A stretch of DNA of 64,000 nt, taken from Nocardia carnea NBRC 14403. Its GTDB lineage: Bacteria > Actinomycetota > Actinomycetes > Mycobacteriales > Mycobacteriaceae. The position numbers were made by a program, and so were the translations under genes. The DNA lies in the NCBI RefSeq assembly GCF_000308515.1, contig NZ_BAFV01000022.1, forward strand, positions 225,668 to 289,667, in the 5' to 3' direction. Positions 40,700-49,984 of this stretch are shown one piece after another; positions within the stretch are counted from its first letter, which is position 1, and the number at the start of each line of letters is the position of its first letter. The notes beneath the pieces are model-generated. The model searched no databases, was not told where the DNA came from, and saw only the letters and a program-made list of their open reading frames with translations.

Positions 40700-42146
40700 T
40701 TACGCGATGGCAGGGACCGCCTGTTTACGGTTGAGCACCGCCGCGACCGAAGCCACCAGGCCGACCACCGCGACCGCGGTGACCAGGTACAGTCCCGGCC
40801 GGTACCCGGCGATACCGTCGCCGGTGGCACCGCTGATCAGGCCGGTCGCGATGGCCAGCACCACCGCGCCGCCGATCTGGAACGAGGTCTGCACCAGGCC
40901 GGAGGCCAGGCCCTGTTCGTGGTCGGCGATACCTTCGGTGGCCTGCACCATCACAGCCGAGAAGCCCAGCGCGAAGCCGAGTCCCAGCAGGAGGAACGCG
41001 GGTAGGTAGTCGAGCGCGTAGACCGGGTCGGGGTTGCCGCCGCGGGTCAGGAACCAGGCGTAGCCGGCTACGAAGGAGGTGAGCGCGGCGAGGATCATCG
41101 GGGTGGTGCCGAAGCGGTCGATCAGCTTACCCGCGAGCGGTGAGAGAACGGCCACGATGAGGCCGGTCGGTGCCATGGCGAGCGCCATTTGCAGCGGTTC
41201 CCAGTGCAGTGTGTTCTGCAGGTACAGCGAGACGATGGTCTGGAAGCTGAGGTAGGAGCCGAAGATCGCCAGGGCGGCCAGGTTCGCGCGCACGATCGAC
41301 TTCACCTTGAAGATGCTCAGGCGCACCAGCGGGTGACCGACCCGGTTCTCGACCACGAAGAAGCTGCCGAGCAGGCCGACTGCCAGGATGGTGGTGGCGA
41401 TGACGGTGGCGGTGAAACCCGTCTCCGGGGCTGTGACGATGGTGTAGATCGCGGCGAGGGTTCCGCCGGTGAGCAGTGCGGCGCCGGCGAAATCGATCCG
41501 GCCCTCTTCTTTTTCGGTATTGCGCGGCACCACGAGGTAGGCCGCGAGCAGGACCCCGGCGACCACGACGACCGGCAGGTAGAAGGTCAGCCGCCAGTCG
41601 ATGCCGGTGAGCAGGCCGGACACGATGAGCCCGGAGGCGTATCCGGTGGCGCCGAAGATCGCGAAGATCGACAGGGCGCGGTTGCGGTCGGGACCCTCCT
41701 TGAACGTGGTGGTGATGATCGATAGCGCGGCCGGGGCGGTGAACGCGGCGGCGACACCCTTGACGATCCGGGTGGCGATCAGCAGCCAGCCCTCGTCCAC
41801 GAGCCCACCCACCAGTGAGGCGATACCGAAGACGACCAGGGCGGTCAGGAAAACCTGCCGGCGGCCGAGGAGATCGGCGGCGCGACCGCCGAGGAGCAGC
41901 AGGCCGCCGTAGCCGAGGATGTAGCCGTTCACGATCCACTGCAGTGCGGAGGTGTCGAGGCCCAGTTCCTGGCCGATGGAGGGGAGCGCGACGCCGACCA
42001 TGGAGACGTCGAGGGCATCGAGGAACATGGCGAGGCCGGCGACCAGCAGGATCGCCCACAGATGGGGGCTCCAGCGGCCGGGGGTGGACGCGGGGGATAG
42101 TCTCTGCCGGGGTGAGGTTCTGCGGCGAGGTTGCAGTCAGGGGCAC
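40700..42146 (-). CDS. MFS transporter, DHA2 (EmrB/QacA) type, with apparent frameshift
   Basis: The transport core (from LWAILLVAGLAMFLDALDVS to the stop at 40700) has the motif A loop GGRAADLLGRRQVF, and DHA2-type 14 TM topology is plausible. The reading frame has no start before TM1 except an internal ATG at 42028. A GTG at 42146 opens TATSPQNLTPAETIPRVHP in a different frame. Removing one G from the run of five at 42080-42084 joins them into RVHPGRWSPHLWAIL. So the gene is either frameshifted or the sequence has a homopolymer error. Likely drug efflux pump, controlled by the divergent MarR. Confidence 0.8.
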
Positions 42147-42168
42147 GACGGCAAACTTAGATGCCCGT

Positions 42169-42194
42169 ACATTAAATGTCAACGCATGTAATGC
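42169..42194. promoter_or_regulatory. MarR operator candidates
   Basis: Two dyads in an AT-rich divergent promoter: ACATTAAATGT (42169-42179, perfect) and GCATGTAATGC (42184-42194), with a related GCATATAATGAC after. They lie between the exporter and marR starts and are typical of MarR-family targets. Confidence 0.6.
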
Positions 42195-42231
42195 GAGGGC
42201 ATATAATGACTTGACATGATAATCTCGGGTT

Positions 42232-42621
42232 ATGTACCACGACACCGACAAAGATGTCTGCGCGAAGTGGTCCGATACGCTCCGCCTGTACCACGGCACA
42301 TCCTGCGAGCTGGAGAACGCGCTGCAGGCACGGCATGAGCTCGGGCTCAGCGAGTTCGAACTCCTGCAGGTCCTCGGCGGACGCTGCGGCGCGGAGAAGA
42401 CCGAAAAGGTCAAGATGAAGGACATCGAAGCGGAGATGTACCTCAGCCAGAGCGCCCTCTCACGCACCGTGACGCGACTCGAGAAGGCAGGTCTGCTGGA
42501 GCGCGCCGCCTGCGATTTCGACCGGCGCGCCAACTTCCTGAAACTCACCCCGGCAGGCCGGGCGCGGCTCGACGACGCCAAACCGACCCACCTGGAAGTA
42601 CTGCGCAAGCATCTGGACTGA
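42232..42621 (+). CDS. MarR family regulator
   Basis: 129 residues. Winged helix: KMKDIEAEMYLSQSALSRTV, then TRLEKAGLLERAACDFDRRANFLKLTP-type wing (split across residues ~75-115) with the DxR motif common in MarR proteins. Divergent from the DHA2 exporter, with palindromes in the intergenic AT-rich DNA. Predicted ligand-released repressor of the exporter. Confidence 0.87.
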   Translation: MYHDTDKDVCAKWSDTLRLYHGTSCELENALQARHELGLSEFELLQVLGGRCGAEKTEKVKMKDIEAEMYLSQSALSRTVTRLEKAGLLERAACDFDRRANFLKLTPAGRARLDDAKPTHLEVLRKHLD

Positions 42622-42701
42622 CCGCGCAGAGGCCCGATCTCGTCCGTGCGCCGTGCTCGTCGGCCGCGAACCGGTTCGAGTTGTGCGCCCGGGGTGCGCT
42701 G

Positions 42702-42950
42702 TTACCAGCGAAAGGCCTCGGGTCGTTTTGTTGCCTCGGCGCGGATCTTGTCCAGATCGGTCGCGAACATCTTGGTATGACCACAGGTCAGGCAGGTGAC
42801 GGCCGAGAGCCGGGACAGCGGCTTTCCCCACAGCTGACGCCCCGCGGGGTGGATTCCGACGTGGTATTGGCTCACCACGGAGAGGTTGCCGACCTGCCGG
42901 CCGCCGCACAGTTCACACGGTGGCAGGCCCACTGGATTCGGGGAAGTCAT
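42702..42950 (-). CDS. Small zinc-ribbon protein
   Basis: 82 residues from ATG 42950. Two Cys pairs, CELC at about residue 12 and CLTC at about 53, are spaced for a zinc ribbon, followed by a short helix (ATDLDKIRAEATKRPEAF). Such small proteins are common in actinobacteria and of unknown role (nucleic-acid or protein contacts). Divergent from the methyltransferase at 43138. Confidence 0.65.
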   Translation of the reverse strand: MTSPNPVGLPPCELCGGRQVGNLSVVSQYHVGIHPAGRQLWGKPLSRLSAVTCLTCGHTKMFATDLDKIRAEATKRPEAFRW

Positions 42951-43137
42951 ACCGCCCACACTTATCACAGGCGGCGGCGCCGAAGCCGGGCCCGGCAGCA
43001 CCGAATACGGTGCGCTGTCCTGAATCCGCCACTCCGCCGTGGTCTGCCGGCCGCCGCGGCCGACCGGGGGTGTCCGGCGGGCCGTACCGTGTGGTGACGG
43101 TGATCTACCGCCGAGCCCGAGCCGAGGAGGAAACCCG

Positions 43138-43761
43138 ATGAACGCCCATACCCCCGAAGGGCGCGTTCCGAGTAAATGGGAGGAGCTCGTTGCCGCCGAC
43201 CCGCAGCATTCGCAGTGGTATGTGCAGCGATTCCGCGACCTGGTCGCCGAAGGCCAGGATATTTTCGGGGAGGCACGGCTGATCGACGCGATGCTCGGCC
43301 GCCGGGGCCGGATACTCGATGCGGGCTGCGGCCCCGGCCGGCTGGGCGGGTTCCTGCACAATGCCGGGCATGCGGTGGTGGGTGTGGATGTGGATCCGGT
43401 GTTGATCGCCGCTGCCGAAGCCGACTATCCCGGCCCGGACTGGCTCGTCGGCGACCTCGCCGAACTCGATCTCCCGGCGCGCGGTGTCCCCGCCGATTTC
43501 GATGTGATCGTCTGCGCGGGCAATGTGGTGACGTTCCTGGCACCGGCGACCCACCCCGCCGTGCTCGCCGGTTTCGCGCGGCATCTGGCGCCGGACGGCC
43601 GCCTGGTCGTCGGCTTCGGTGCGGGCCGCGATTACGACTTCGCGCAGTTCCGTGCGGATGCCGCCGAGCAGGGCTTCCACGAAGACCTGCTGCTCTCGAC
43701 CTGGGATCTGCGCCCGTTCACCGGCGAATCGGATTTCCTGGTGGCCGTACTGTCGCGTTAG
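43138..43761 (+). CDS. Class I SAM-dependent methyltransferase
   Basis: 207 residues from ATG 43138, with GAGGAGG upstream. Motif I ILDAGCGPGRLGGFL, motif post-I VVGVDVDPVLIAAAE, motif II VPADFDVIVCAGNVV, and PDGRLVVGFGAGRDYD. A small soluble Rossmann-like methyltransferase; substrate unknown. It is convergent with the LysR gene and unlinked to an evident pathway. Confidence 0.88.
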   Translation: MNAHTPEGRVPSKWEELVAADPQHSQWYVQRFRDLVAEGQDIFGEARLIDAMLGRRGRILDAGCGPGRLGGFLHNAGHAVVGVDVDPVLIAAAEADYPGPDWLVGDLAELDLPARGVPADFDVIVCAGNVVTFLAPATHPAVLAGFARHLAPDGRLVVGFGAGRDYDFAQFRADAAEQGFHEDLLLSTWDLRPFTGESDFLVAVLSR

Positions 43762-43785
43762 CGCGGGACCTCCGGATTCGGAAAT

Positions 43786-44655
43786 CTACGACGTGTGCAG
43801 CGCCGAAAGGTAGGCCGCGGCAGCCGGACCGGGTTTCCGCGGGCCCCACACCACGTACTCGACCCGGCGCGGCGGGTTCCGCAGGGTGACGGTCCGCAGA
43901 TCCGGAAAGGCCGCCACGATGGACTCGGGTAGCAGGCCGATACACAGGTTGCGCCGGATCAGTTCGACGAAATAGTCCACCGCGACCACTTCGAACGCCA
44001 CTTCACGGTGCACCCCGGCGGCGGTGAAGGCCTGATCGGCCTGTGCCCGCCCGGGTGAACCGGCGGGGAAGTCGACGAACAGTTCCGCGCTCAACCGTTC
44101 CGTGTCGATGTCGCGTTCCCCGGCCAACGGGTGGGTGGGGTAGACCACGGCGACCAGCTCGCCGCGGGCGAGTTCGCGCGCTGTGACACCACGCGGTTCG
44201 GTACCGTCCGGAAGGCCGAGGAAGGCGATATCCAGTCGACCCTGGCGGACATCGTCCACCAGGTGGTTGCTCATCCCCACCTGCAGGCTGATCTGCACCC
44301 GGGGATGGCGGGTGCGGAAATCTCGCAGGGTCCCCAGTAGATCGACGGCGCCGACACTGGGGATCGCGCCGATGGCGAGGCGACCGCGGATCTCACCGGA
44401 TACCGCGGTGACCTCGGCACGCGCTCGTTCGGCGGCTTCCACGGCCTGCCGGGCCGCGGGCAGGAACGCCACGCCTGCCGGGGTGAGTTCGACGCGGCGG
44501 CTGGTGCGTTCGAAGAGTTTCGCGCCCAGTTCCCTTTCGAGGCGCGCGATCTGGTGACTCAGTGCCGACTGCACCACCAGGCATTGCCGGGCCGCCCGGG
44601 TGAAATTCTTCGTCTCCGCCACCGCGATGACATACCGCATCTGCTGCAGTTCCAT
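43786..44655 (-). CDS. LysR family regulator
   Basis: 289 residues from ATG 44655. HTH: MRYVIAVAETKNFTRAARQC, VQSALSHQIARLERELGAKL. I preferred 44655 to the ATG at 44694 because LysR proteins start about here (MELQQMRYV) and because the intervening DNA is a perfect palindrome. Divergent from an MFS gene. Ends with a C-terminal tail RVEYVVWGPRKPGP. Confidence 0.87.
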   Translation of the reverse strand: MELQQMRYVIAVAETKNFTRAARQCLVVQSALSHQIARLERELGAKLFERTSRRVELTPAGVAFLPAARQAVEAAERARAEVTAVSGEIRGRLAIGAIPSVGAVDLLGTLRDFRTRHPRVQISLQVGMSNHLVDDVRQGRLDIAFLGLPDGTEPRGVTARELARGELVAVVYPTHPLAGERDIDTERLSAELFVDFPAGSPGRAQADQAFTAAGVHREVAFEVVAVDYFVELIRRNLCIGLLPESIVAAFPDLRTVTLRNPPRRVEYVVWGPRKPGPAAAAYLSALHTS

Positions 44656-44661
44656 CGAATC

Positions 44662-44676
44662 ATCGTGAATCACGAT
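44662..44676. promoter_or_regulatory. Perfect dyad near the LysR start
   Basis: ATCGTGAATCACGAT: 7-1-7 symmetric. Just upstream of the preferred LysR start and about 60 bp from the MFS start. It fits a LysR recognition site controlling the divergent pair. Confidence 0.55.
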
Positions 44677-44733
44677 TGTTTCTCTGACAAACATGTGTTG
44701 GACTCATTGATCGCGAGGCCGCAGGGTTGAGTC

Positions 44734-45963
44734 ATGAGCATGACGACAGCGGCCCGGCCGCAGCCAGGAGTCGACCCGTCCGAAGCCCGCGGCCTGTCCC
44801 GCGGACTGCTGCTGCTGATGTCGGTGGCGACCGGCCTGATCGTGGCGGGAAACTATTTTGCACAACCCCTGCTGGATGCCATCCGCGGCGACTTCGGACT
44901 GAGTACCGGTACCGCGGCGCTGATCGTCACGGCCGCCCAGGCGGGTTATGCGCTCGGCCTGTTCCTGCTGCTGCCGCTGGCCGATCTCTTCGAGCGGCGG
45001 CGTCTCGCGGTGACACTCTTCGGCGCCACAGCGTTCTTCCTGCTGGTCTGCGGTGCCGCCGGCAACGGGGTGGTGCTGCTGGCCGCGACCGCGCTGGCCG
45101 CCTTCACCTCGGTCTCGGCGCAGGTACTGGTGACCTTCGCCGTGGCGCTGAGCACGCCCGAGCGGCGTGGGCGGGTGGTCGGCACCGTGATGAGCGGTCT
45201 ACTGGTCGGCGGCCTGCTGGCCCGGACCGTCGCGGGGCTGCTGAGCGAAGTCGGTGGCTGGCGCACCGTCTACTGGTTCGGTGCGGCCGCCCTGGCAGTG
45301 GTGGCTGTCGCGCTGTGGCGGTCGCTGCCCGCGGTGCATGCACCGGTGGGGATGTCGTATCCGGCGCTGGTGCGGTCCACGGCGGGGCTGCTGCGCACGA
45401 ATTCCGTACTGCGCCGGCGGGCCGGGCTGGGCGCATTGTCGATGGCATCGTTCACGCTGTTCTGGACCGGTGTGACCTTCCTGCTGGCCGGCCCGGGCTA
45501 TCAGTGGTCCGAGGCCACGATCGGGTTGTTCGGGCTGGTCGGGATCGCCGGCACCGTCGCGACGCCCCTCTCGGGGCGCCTGGCCGACCGTGGGCAGGTG
45601 CACCGGGTCGCGGGCGCCGGCGCGGCCCTGCTGGTGGTGGCCTGGATCGTGCTCGCGGCCGGCGTGAGTTCCCTGCCCGCCCTGATCGCCGGTGCGATCG
45701 TGCTCACCGTGGGCCAGCAGGCGCTGCTCAACAGCAACCAGAACGTGCTGTACGCGCTCGCTCCCGAACTCCGCAACCGGCTGAATTCCGCCTTCATGAC
45801 GACCTTCTTCCTCGGCGGGGCGACCGGATCGGCGCTCACCGCCGTCGCGTGGGACCGGGCCGGATGGATCGGTGTCGGTGTCGCCGGGGGTGTGCTGGCG
45901 ACCGCCACGGTGCTGCTGTGGGCCGCCGACCGGACGCTCGACCGGACCACCCGAGCACAGTAA
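44734..45963 (+). CDS. MFS transporter
   Basis: 409 residues with about 12 hydrophobic helices. N-half: MSVATGLIVAGNYFAQPLLD, motif A variant ADLFERRRLAVTLFG; C-half: AAGVSSLPALIAGAIVLTVG and GGATGSALTAVAWDRAGWIG. Resembles the YnfM/DHA1-type exporters. Controlled by the divergent LysR. Followed by two dehydrogenase-like genes on the same strand, at about 40 and 140 bp spacing. Confidence 0.88.
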   Translation: MSMTTAARPQPGVDPSEARGLSRGLLLLMSVATGLIVAGNYFAQPLLDAIRGDFGLSTGTAALIVTAAQAGYALGLFLLLPLADLFERRRLAVTLFGATAFFLLVCGAAGNGVVLLAATALAAFTSVSAQVLVTFAVALSTPERRGRVVGTVMSGLLVGGLLARTVAGLLSEVGGWRTVYWFGAAALAVVAVALWRSLPAVHAPVGMSYPALVRSTAGLLRTNSVLRRRAGLGALSMASFTLFWTGVTFLLAGPGYQWSEATIGLFGLVGIAGTVATPLSGRLADRGQVHRVAGAGAALLVVAWIVLAAGVSSLPALIAGAIVLTVGQQALLNSNQNVLYALAPELRNRLNSAFMTTFFLGGATGSALTAVAWDRAGWIGVGVAGGVLATATVLLWAADRTLDRTTRAQ

Positions 45964-46002
45964 CCACCGTTCGCGTAACCGCTCTTCAGTGAAGGAAAAC
46001 CT

Positions 46003-46641
46003 ATGCGTATCACCATTTTCGGGGCAGCCGGACAGGCCGGCAGCCGGACGGTCACCGAAGCGCTGGACCGCGGCCACCGGGTCACCGCGGTACTGCGCAG
46101 CCCGGAGCGGGCACAGGAGATACCGCGCGCCGCGGAGGTCCGGATCGGCGATGCCACGGGCCCCGAGGACGTCGTCGATCTCGCCGACGGCCAGGACCTC
46201 GTGATCAGCGCGACCCGTCCGGCCCCGGGCCGGGAAAGCGAGCTGATCACCACCGCCGCCAACCTCACGGCCGCCACCGCGCGCACCGGGACGCGACTAC
46301 TGCTCGTGGGCGGTGCGGCCACCCTGACCGTGCCCGGTACCGGTGGGGTTACGGTGATGGACGAGCCGGGATTCCCCGAATCCCTGCGCCCTATCGGTCG
46401 CGCCTGCGCCGATCAGCTCGCGGTGTGCCGCGCTGCCACCCGCACCGACTGGACCTATCTGAGCCCGCCCGCGCAATTGCATACCGGCGCCCGCACCGGG
46501 CGTTATCGACTGGGCCGGGACGCACTGGTGGTCGATCGGCACGGGCGGTCGGCACTGTCCTACGCCGACCTCGCGGTGGTACTGCTCGACGAAGCCGAAC
46601 GATCCGCACACCGCGGCATGCGGTTCACCGCCGCCTACTGA
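46003..46641 (+). CDS. NAD(P)-binding protein, NmrA/atypical SDR type
   Basis: 212 residues. Rossmann start MRITIFGAAGQAGSRTVTEA, then VTAVLRSPERA and LVGGAATLTVPGTG. The YxxxK triad is absent, so it belongs to the atypical NAD(P)H-binding group (flavin-reductase or quinone-reductase-like). Follows the MFS gene by 39 bp and is likely in the same operon. Confidence 0.8.
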   Translation: MRITIFGAAGQAGSRTVTEALDRGHRVTAVLRSPERAQEIPRAAEVRIGDATGPEDVVDLADGQDLVISATRPAPGRESELITTAANLTAATARTGTRLLLVGGAATLTVPGTGGVTVMDEPGFPESLRPIGRACADQLAVCRAATRTDWTYLSPPAQLHTGARTGRYRLGRDALVVDRHGRSALSYADLAVVLLDEAERSAHRGMRFTAAY

Positions 46642-46778
46642 TTCTTCCGTGGAGCGGATTCGGAGCGAAGCCGGCGCGTCCTGGCCCGGGAGCGATTGCC
46701 CGATCGCGCAATGGGCGGCGGTGCCGGGGGATACGCCCTATTCTGGGAATACGATCCGGCCGAGGTCGAGGGGCGCTG

Positions 46779-47684
46779 ATGTCGACAATGGTGATGACCG
46801 GCGGCACGTCGGGCTTCGGGGCTATTACGGTCGGCCGCCTCCGGTGTTCGGGCGATACCCGGTTGCTACTGGGGGCGCGGGGGATGCAGGAGCCGGCCGG
46901 GTCGCTACCGCTGGATCTGACCGAACTCGAATCCACGCGGGCGTTCGCACACGCTGTCCGTGACGAACTGGCCGGTGTCCCGATCGACGCGTTGATCCTG
47001 AATGCCGGTCTGGTCCGCGCCGATACCGACCGCCGGACCGCCGACGGATTCGAAACGACCTTCGCGGTCAATCACCTGGCGCACTACCTGATCCTGCGCC
47101 TACTGCTACCCGCTCTCGCCGACACAGCGACGGTGGTCCTGACGACCAGCGGCACCCACGACCCTGCCACCGGCGCCGGGCTCACTCCGCCCCGGCACGC
47201 CGACGCAGCACTGCTGGCCCATCCCGACCGCGATCCGGAACTGGATCACCGTCCGCGGAAAGCCGGTGAACACGCCTACACCGCGTCGAAGCTGTGCGCC
47301 GTGCTCACCGCGCGGGCGTTATCGGAACAGGAACCGGCACCGGATAAGAAAATCACCGCAATCGCCTACTGCCCGGGCCAGGTCTTCGGGACGGGCCTCG
47401 CCAGGGAGCTGCCGTTGCACCTGCGGGCGGCGTGGTCGCTGATGGGGTCGCCGGTGCTGAGCGAGGCGGCCCGCCGGTTCGATCGCACCCTCAACACCCG
47501 GCAGGACGCCGCGAACTCCCTGGCGGACCTGGCGTCGGGGGTCACCCGCCCACCGGCCGGGCGGATCTACGCCGCGCTGCGCGGCGGGCAGCTCACCTGG
47601 CCGGATCCGTCGGCGGCGTGCAGCGCGGAAGCCGCGCGGAAACTGTGGTGCGACAGCGCCGAACTGGTGGGGCTACCGGCGTGA
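46779..47684 (+). CDS. SDR family oxidoreductase
   Basis: 301 residues from ATG 46779. VMTGGTSGFGAITVGRL is the cofactor motif (GxxxGxG variant), ALILNAGLVRAD the NNAG equivalent, VVLTTSGTHDPA contains the catalytic Ser, and AYTASKLCAVLTARAL the Tyr-x3-Lys. The C-terminus resembles plant protochlorophyllide-reductase-like SDRs. Same strand as the preceding gene. Substrate unknown. Confidence 0.82.
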   Translation: MSTMVMTGGTSGFGAITVGRLRCSGDTRLLLGARGMQEPAGSLPLDLTELESTRAFAHAVRDELAGVPIDALILNAGLVRADTDRRTADGFETTFAVNHLAHYLILRLLLPALADTATVVLTTSGTHDPATGAGLTPPRHADAALLAHPDRDPELDHRPRKAGEHAYTASKLCAVLTARALSEQEPAPDKKITAIAYCPGQVFGTGLARELPLHLRAAWSLMGSPVLSEAARRFDRTLNTRQDAANSLADLASGVTRPPAGRIYAALRGGQLTWPDPSAACSAEAARKLWCDSAELVGLPA

Positions 47685-47901
47685 ACTGAGCACAGTCGGC
47701 GGTCGCCGATCAGGCGTCGCGCCGGGTGCCCTGCGGTTGCCCCGACGATCGATGGCCCGCTCCGGGACACCTGGTGCGGCGGCCGGCGCCTGCCGCCGGA
47801 ATCGGTGAGCAGCCGGGTACCTCTGATGAGTGCCTGAACCGCTGACCGTGCCGGATCGGGCCGGTGTCCCGGCCCGGTCTCGCTGCTGGTAGACACTGCG
47901 G

Positions 47902-48546
47902 GTGGGTACAGGAATGCAGCTGGTGGATATTCGGCCCGGCCGCGTGGAACTGGCGGATCGCCGGACGGAACGGCGCTGGTGGGTGGAGGTCGCGGCGTAC
48001 CGGATCGCGGCGCTACCGGTGACCCGGGCGCAGTATGCGGCGATCATCGGCGGCGTGGACGCCGACGGGGTGCCGGTCGACAGTGTGTCCTGGGAGGACG
48101 CGGTGTCATTCTGTAATCGCCTGTCCGAGCGGGAAGGCCTGACCCCGGTGTACCGCCGGGGCGGCGAGAACACGGAAACCGTGGCCTCGGCCGACGGGTA
48201 TCGCCTGCCCACCGAAGCCGAATGGGAATACGCCTGCCGGGCGGGGACCACCGGCCCCCGCTACGGTGAACTCGACGAAATCGCCTGGTATCGCGGGAAT
48301 TCCGGCGGCACCGCACATCCCGCCGGCCGGAAACGGCCCAACGCGTGGGGTTTGTACGACATGATCGGCAATGTCTGGGAATGGTGCTGGGATATCTACG
48401 ATCCCGCCGTCTACGGCGAATACCGGGTGCTGCGCGGTGGCGGCTGGTTCGACGAACACTGGAGTTGCCGGGCGTCGGTGCGGCGGCGCAGCCATCCGAC
48501 ACTGCGCCTCGACGACGTCGGCTTCCGGGTCGCCCGCTCGGTCTAG
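47902..48546 (+). CDS. Formylglycine-generating-enzyme/sulfatase-modifying-factor domain protein
   Basis: 214 residues. Classic SUMF1/FGE-sulfatase-like domain: RAQYAAIIGG, VSWEDAVSFCNRLSEREG, GYRLPTEAEWEYACRAG, GLYDMIGNVWEWCWD, and RVLRGGGWFD with GFRVARSV at the end. True FGEs oxidise a sulfatase cysteine with copper; short relatives serve other or non-enzymatic roles. No sulfatase gene is nearby. Start at GTG 47902 or ATG 47914. Convergent 4-bp overlap with the DUF5995 gene. Confidence 0.85.
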   Translation: MGTGMQLVDIRPGRVELADRRTERRWWVEVAAYRIAALPVTRAQYAAIIGGVDADGVPVDSVSWEDAVSFCNRLSEREGLTPVYRRGGENTETVASADGYRLPTEAEWEYACRAGTTGPRYGELDEIAWYRGNSGGTAHPAGRKRPNAWGLYDMIGNVWEWCWDIYDPAVYGEYRVLRGGGWFDEHWSCRASVRRRSHPTLRLDDVGFRVARSV

Positions 48547-49460
48547 AGTGCGCCGCGCGCGGCGAGTACCTCGAACGCGGTGTCGGCGCTACGCCACAGG
48601 ATATCGATCTCCGCCCGCACCGACGGTGCGGCGGCCGGATCCTGCAGGGCCAGACCGTTACCGAAGATCACCACATTGGCGCCCGCATCGGCCAATCGCA
48701 GCAGCGGATCGGTGGCCACATCCGCGCCGAGGACGGCGTCGAGACCCTCACCAATGAAATAGAACCGCCACAGTGGGCCCAGGTCGGCGCCGTAGACGGC
48801 TTTCGTCAGATCGACGATGAGGAAACCGTGCCGGGCGATCGCGTCGACGATGGTGAAATGGTCGCGCGCCTGGACCGGTGTCGCCCGCGTCGCGGCAACG
48901 GAATAGGCCAGATCGACGGTGAGATGGGCGTTGTAGCCCGCCATCGCGACCCGTGCGGCGGACAGTTCACACTGCCGGGTGAGCGCGAAATAGTGGGCCC
49001 ACTGCGGCTCGGCCGGTGCGCCGGTGAACTCGGCGTGCAGGTTGCGCAGAAACCGGGCCAGCAGATCGAGGCTGACGCGATGCGCCCACTCGGGGTCGTC
49101 GAACGCGCGGGGGTTGCGCTGCAACGGCATGACGGCGGCCTGCTCCACGGCATCGAGTCCCAGGGCCAGCAGGCCTCGCCGGTCCCGATGCGCCACCAGG
49201 ATTTCGGTGATCCGCCGATGCTGTTCCACTGCACGTTCGAGCCGGGCCAGGGATGGGCCGGTGTTCTCGTCGAGCAGTTCGGAAGTCTCGGAGAGTTCGA
49301 CGATCTCGGCCACGGCGGCCGGGGCCAGCGGTGCACCGCAGGCGCTGTCGGCGACGACGGCCTCGGCACGTGGCGGGACGATCAGGGCGATCACTGCGAC
49401 TACGAGCACCACTACGGTGATGCCGAGATATTTCCGTTCGCCGGGCCCTACGCCGGGCAT
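48543..49460 (-). CDS. DUF5995 family exported protein
   Basis: 305 residues from ATG 49460, with GGGAAGG upstream. One N-terminal membrane segment (YLGITVVVLVVAVIALIVPP) acts as signal or anchor. The rest is helical (RARFLRNLHAEFTGAP-like; YNAHLTVDLAYSVAATRATP; HFTIVDAIARHG), with the conserved NAHL/D pattern of DUF5995. Function unknown. Convergent with the FGE-like gene. Confidence 0.8.
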   Translation of the reverse strand: MPGVGPGERKYLGITVVVLVVAVIALIVPPRAEAVVADSACGAPLAPAAVAEIVELSETSELLDENTGPSLARLERAVEQHRRITEILVAHRDRRGLLALGLDAVEQAAVMPLQRNPRAFDDPEWAHRVSLDLLARFLRNLHAEFTGAPAEPQWAHYFALTRQCELSAARVAMAGYNAHLTVDLAYSVAATRATPVQARDHFTIVDAIARHGFLIVDLTKAVYGADLGPLWRFYFIGEGLDAVLGADVATDPLLRLADAGANVVIFGNGLALQDPAAAPSVRAEIDILWRSADTAFEVLAARGAL

Positions 49461-49984
49461 GCTCGACCACCTTCCCTCGACGGAAAACAACCGGGGCGTA
49501 CACGACTACGGTGGAAACGGACTCGCTGACCGGCCGGAAAGCCTGTCGGGCGCGGCTACAGATTAGCCGCGGACTCCGGCCGGACCGTTGCCCGCCACGC
49601 GGTACGCCGGTTTCCCGGTCGACCGGCTGATTCAGCCGGAGGCAGAGGTCGTAGCCGGCGTGCTCCCATCCGGGCTGACAGCTCGGGCGCGGCGCGGGGC
49701 GATGGTGCTCACCGCCGGCCGGTCGGCGTCGTTCGGCGGGTGCGGTCGGCGATATGAGCCGGTCGCAGTCGCGCTCGCGTACACGACCAGGTGGTCGCCG
49801 GGACCAGTTCGGATCCGGTCGACCCGGGAACTGCGGTCAGGGTCGTGACGAATCGGCAGGTCTCGTCGGATCGCGTGCTCGAAGGTCGGCAGCCCCGGTG
49901 ACTGGCGCGACCGCCCCGGCCCGGTGTGCCGCCGGCGGCCTGCGCGGCGGGCCTGTCGAGAATCCGGATATCGCGGCGCCGACG
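49461..49984. other. Gene-free stretch between DUF5995 and TetR genes
   Basis: About 524 bp. The frames are open in places only because of high GC, with Arg/Pro-rich translations. I found no start with a Shine-Dalgarno, no family match and no strong hairpin. The DUF5995 promoter should be near 49461. Confidence 0.45.

Noticed and set aside
44727..45992. 421-codon frame overlapping the MFS gene
   Set aside because: Arg/Gly-rich shadow in another frame; the MFS frame has the transmembrane pattern and family motifs.
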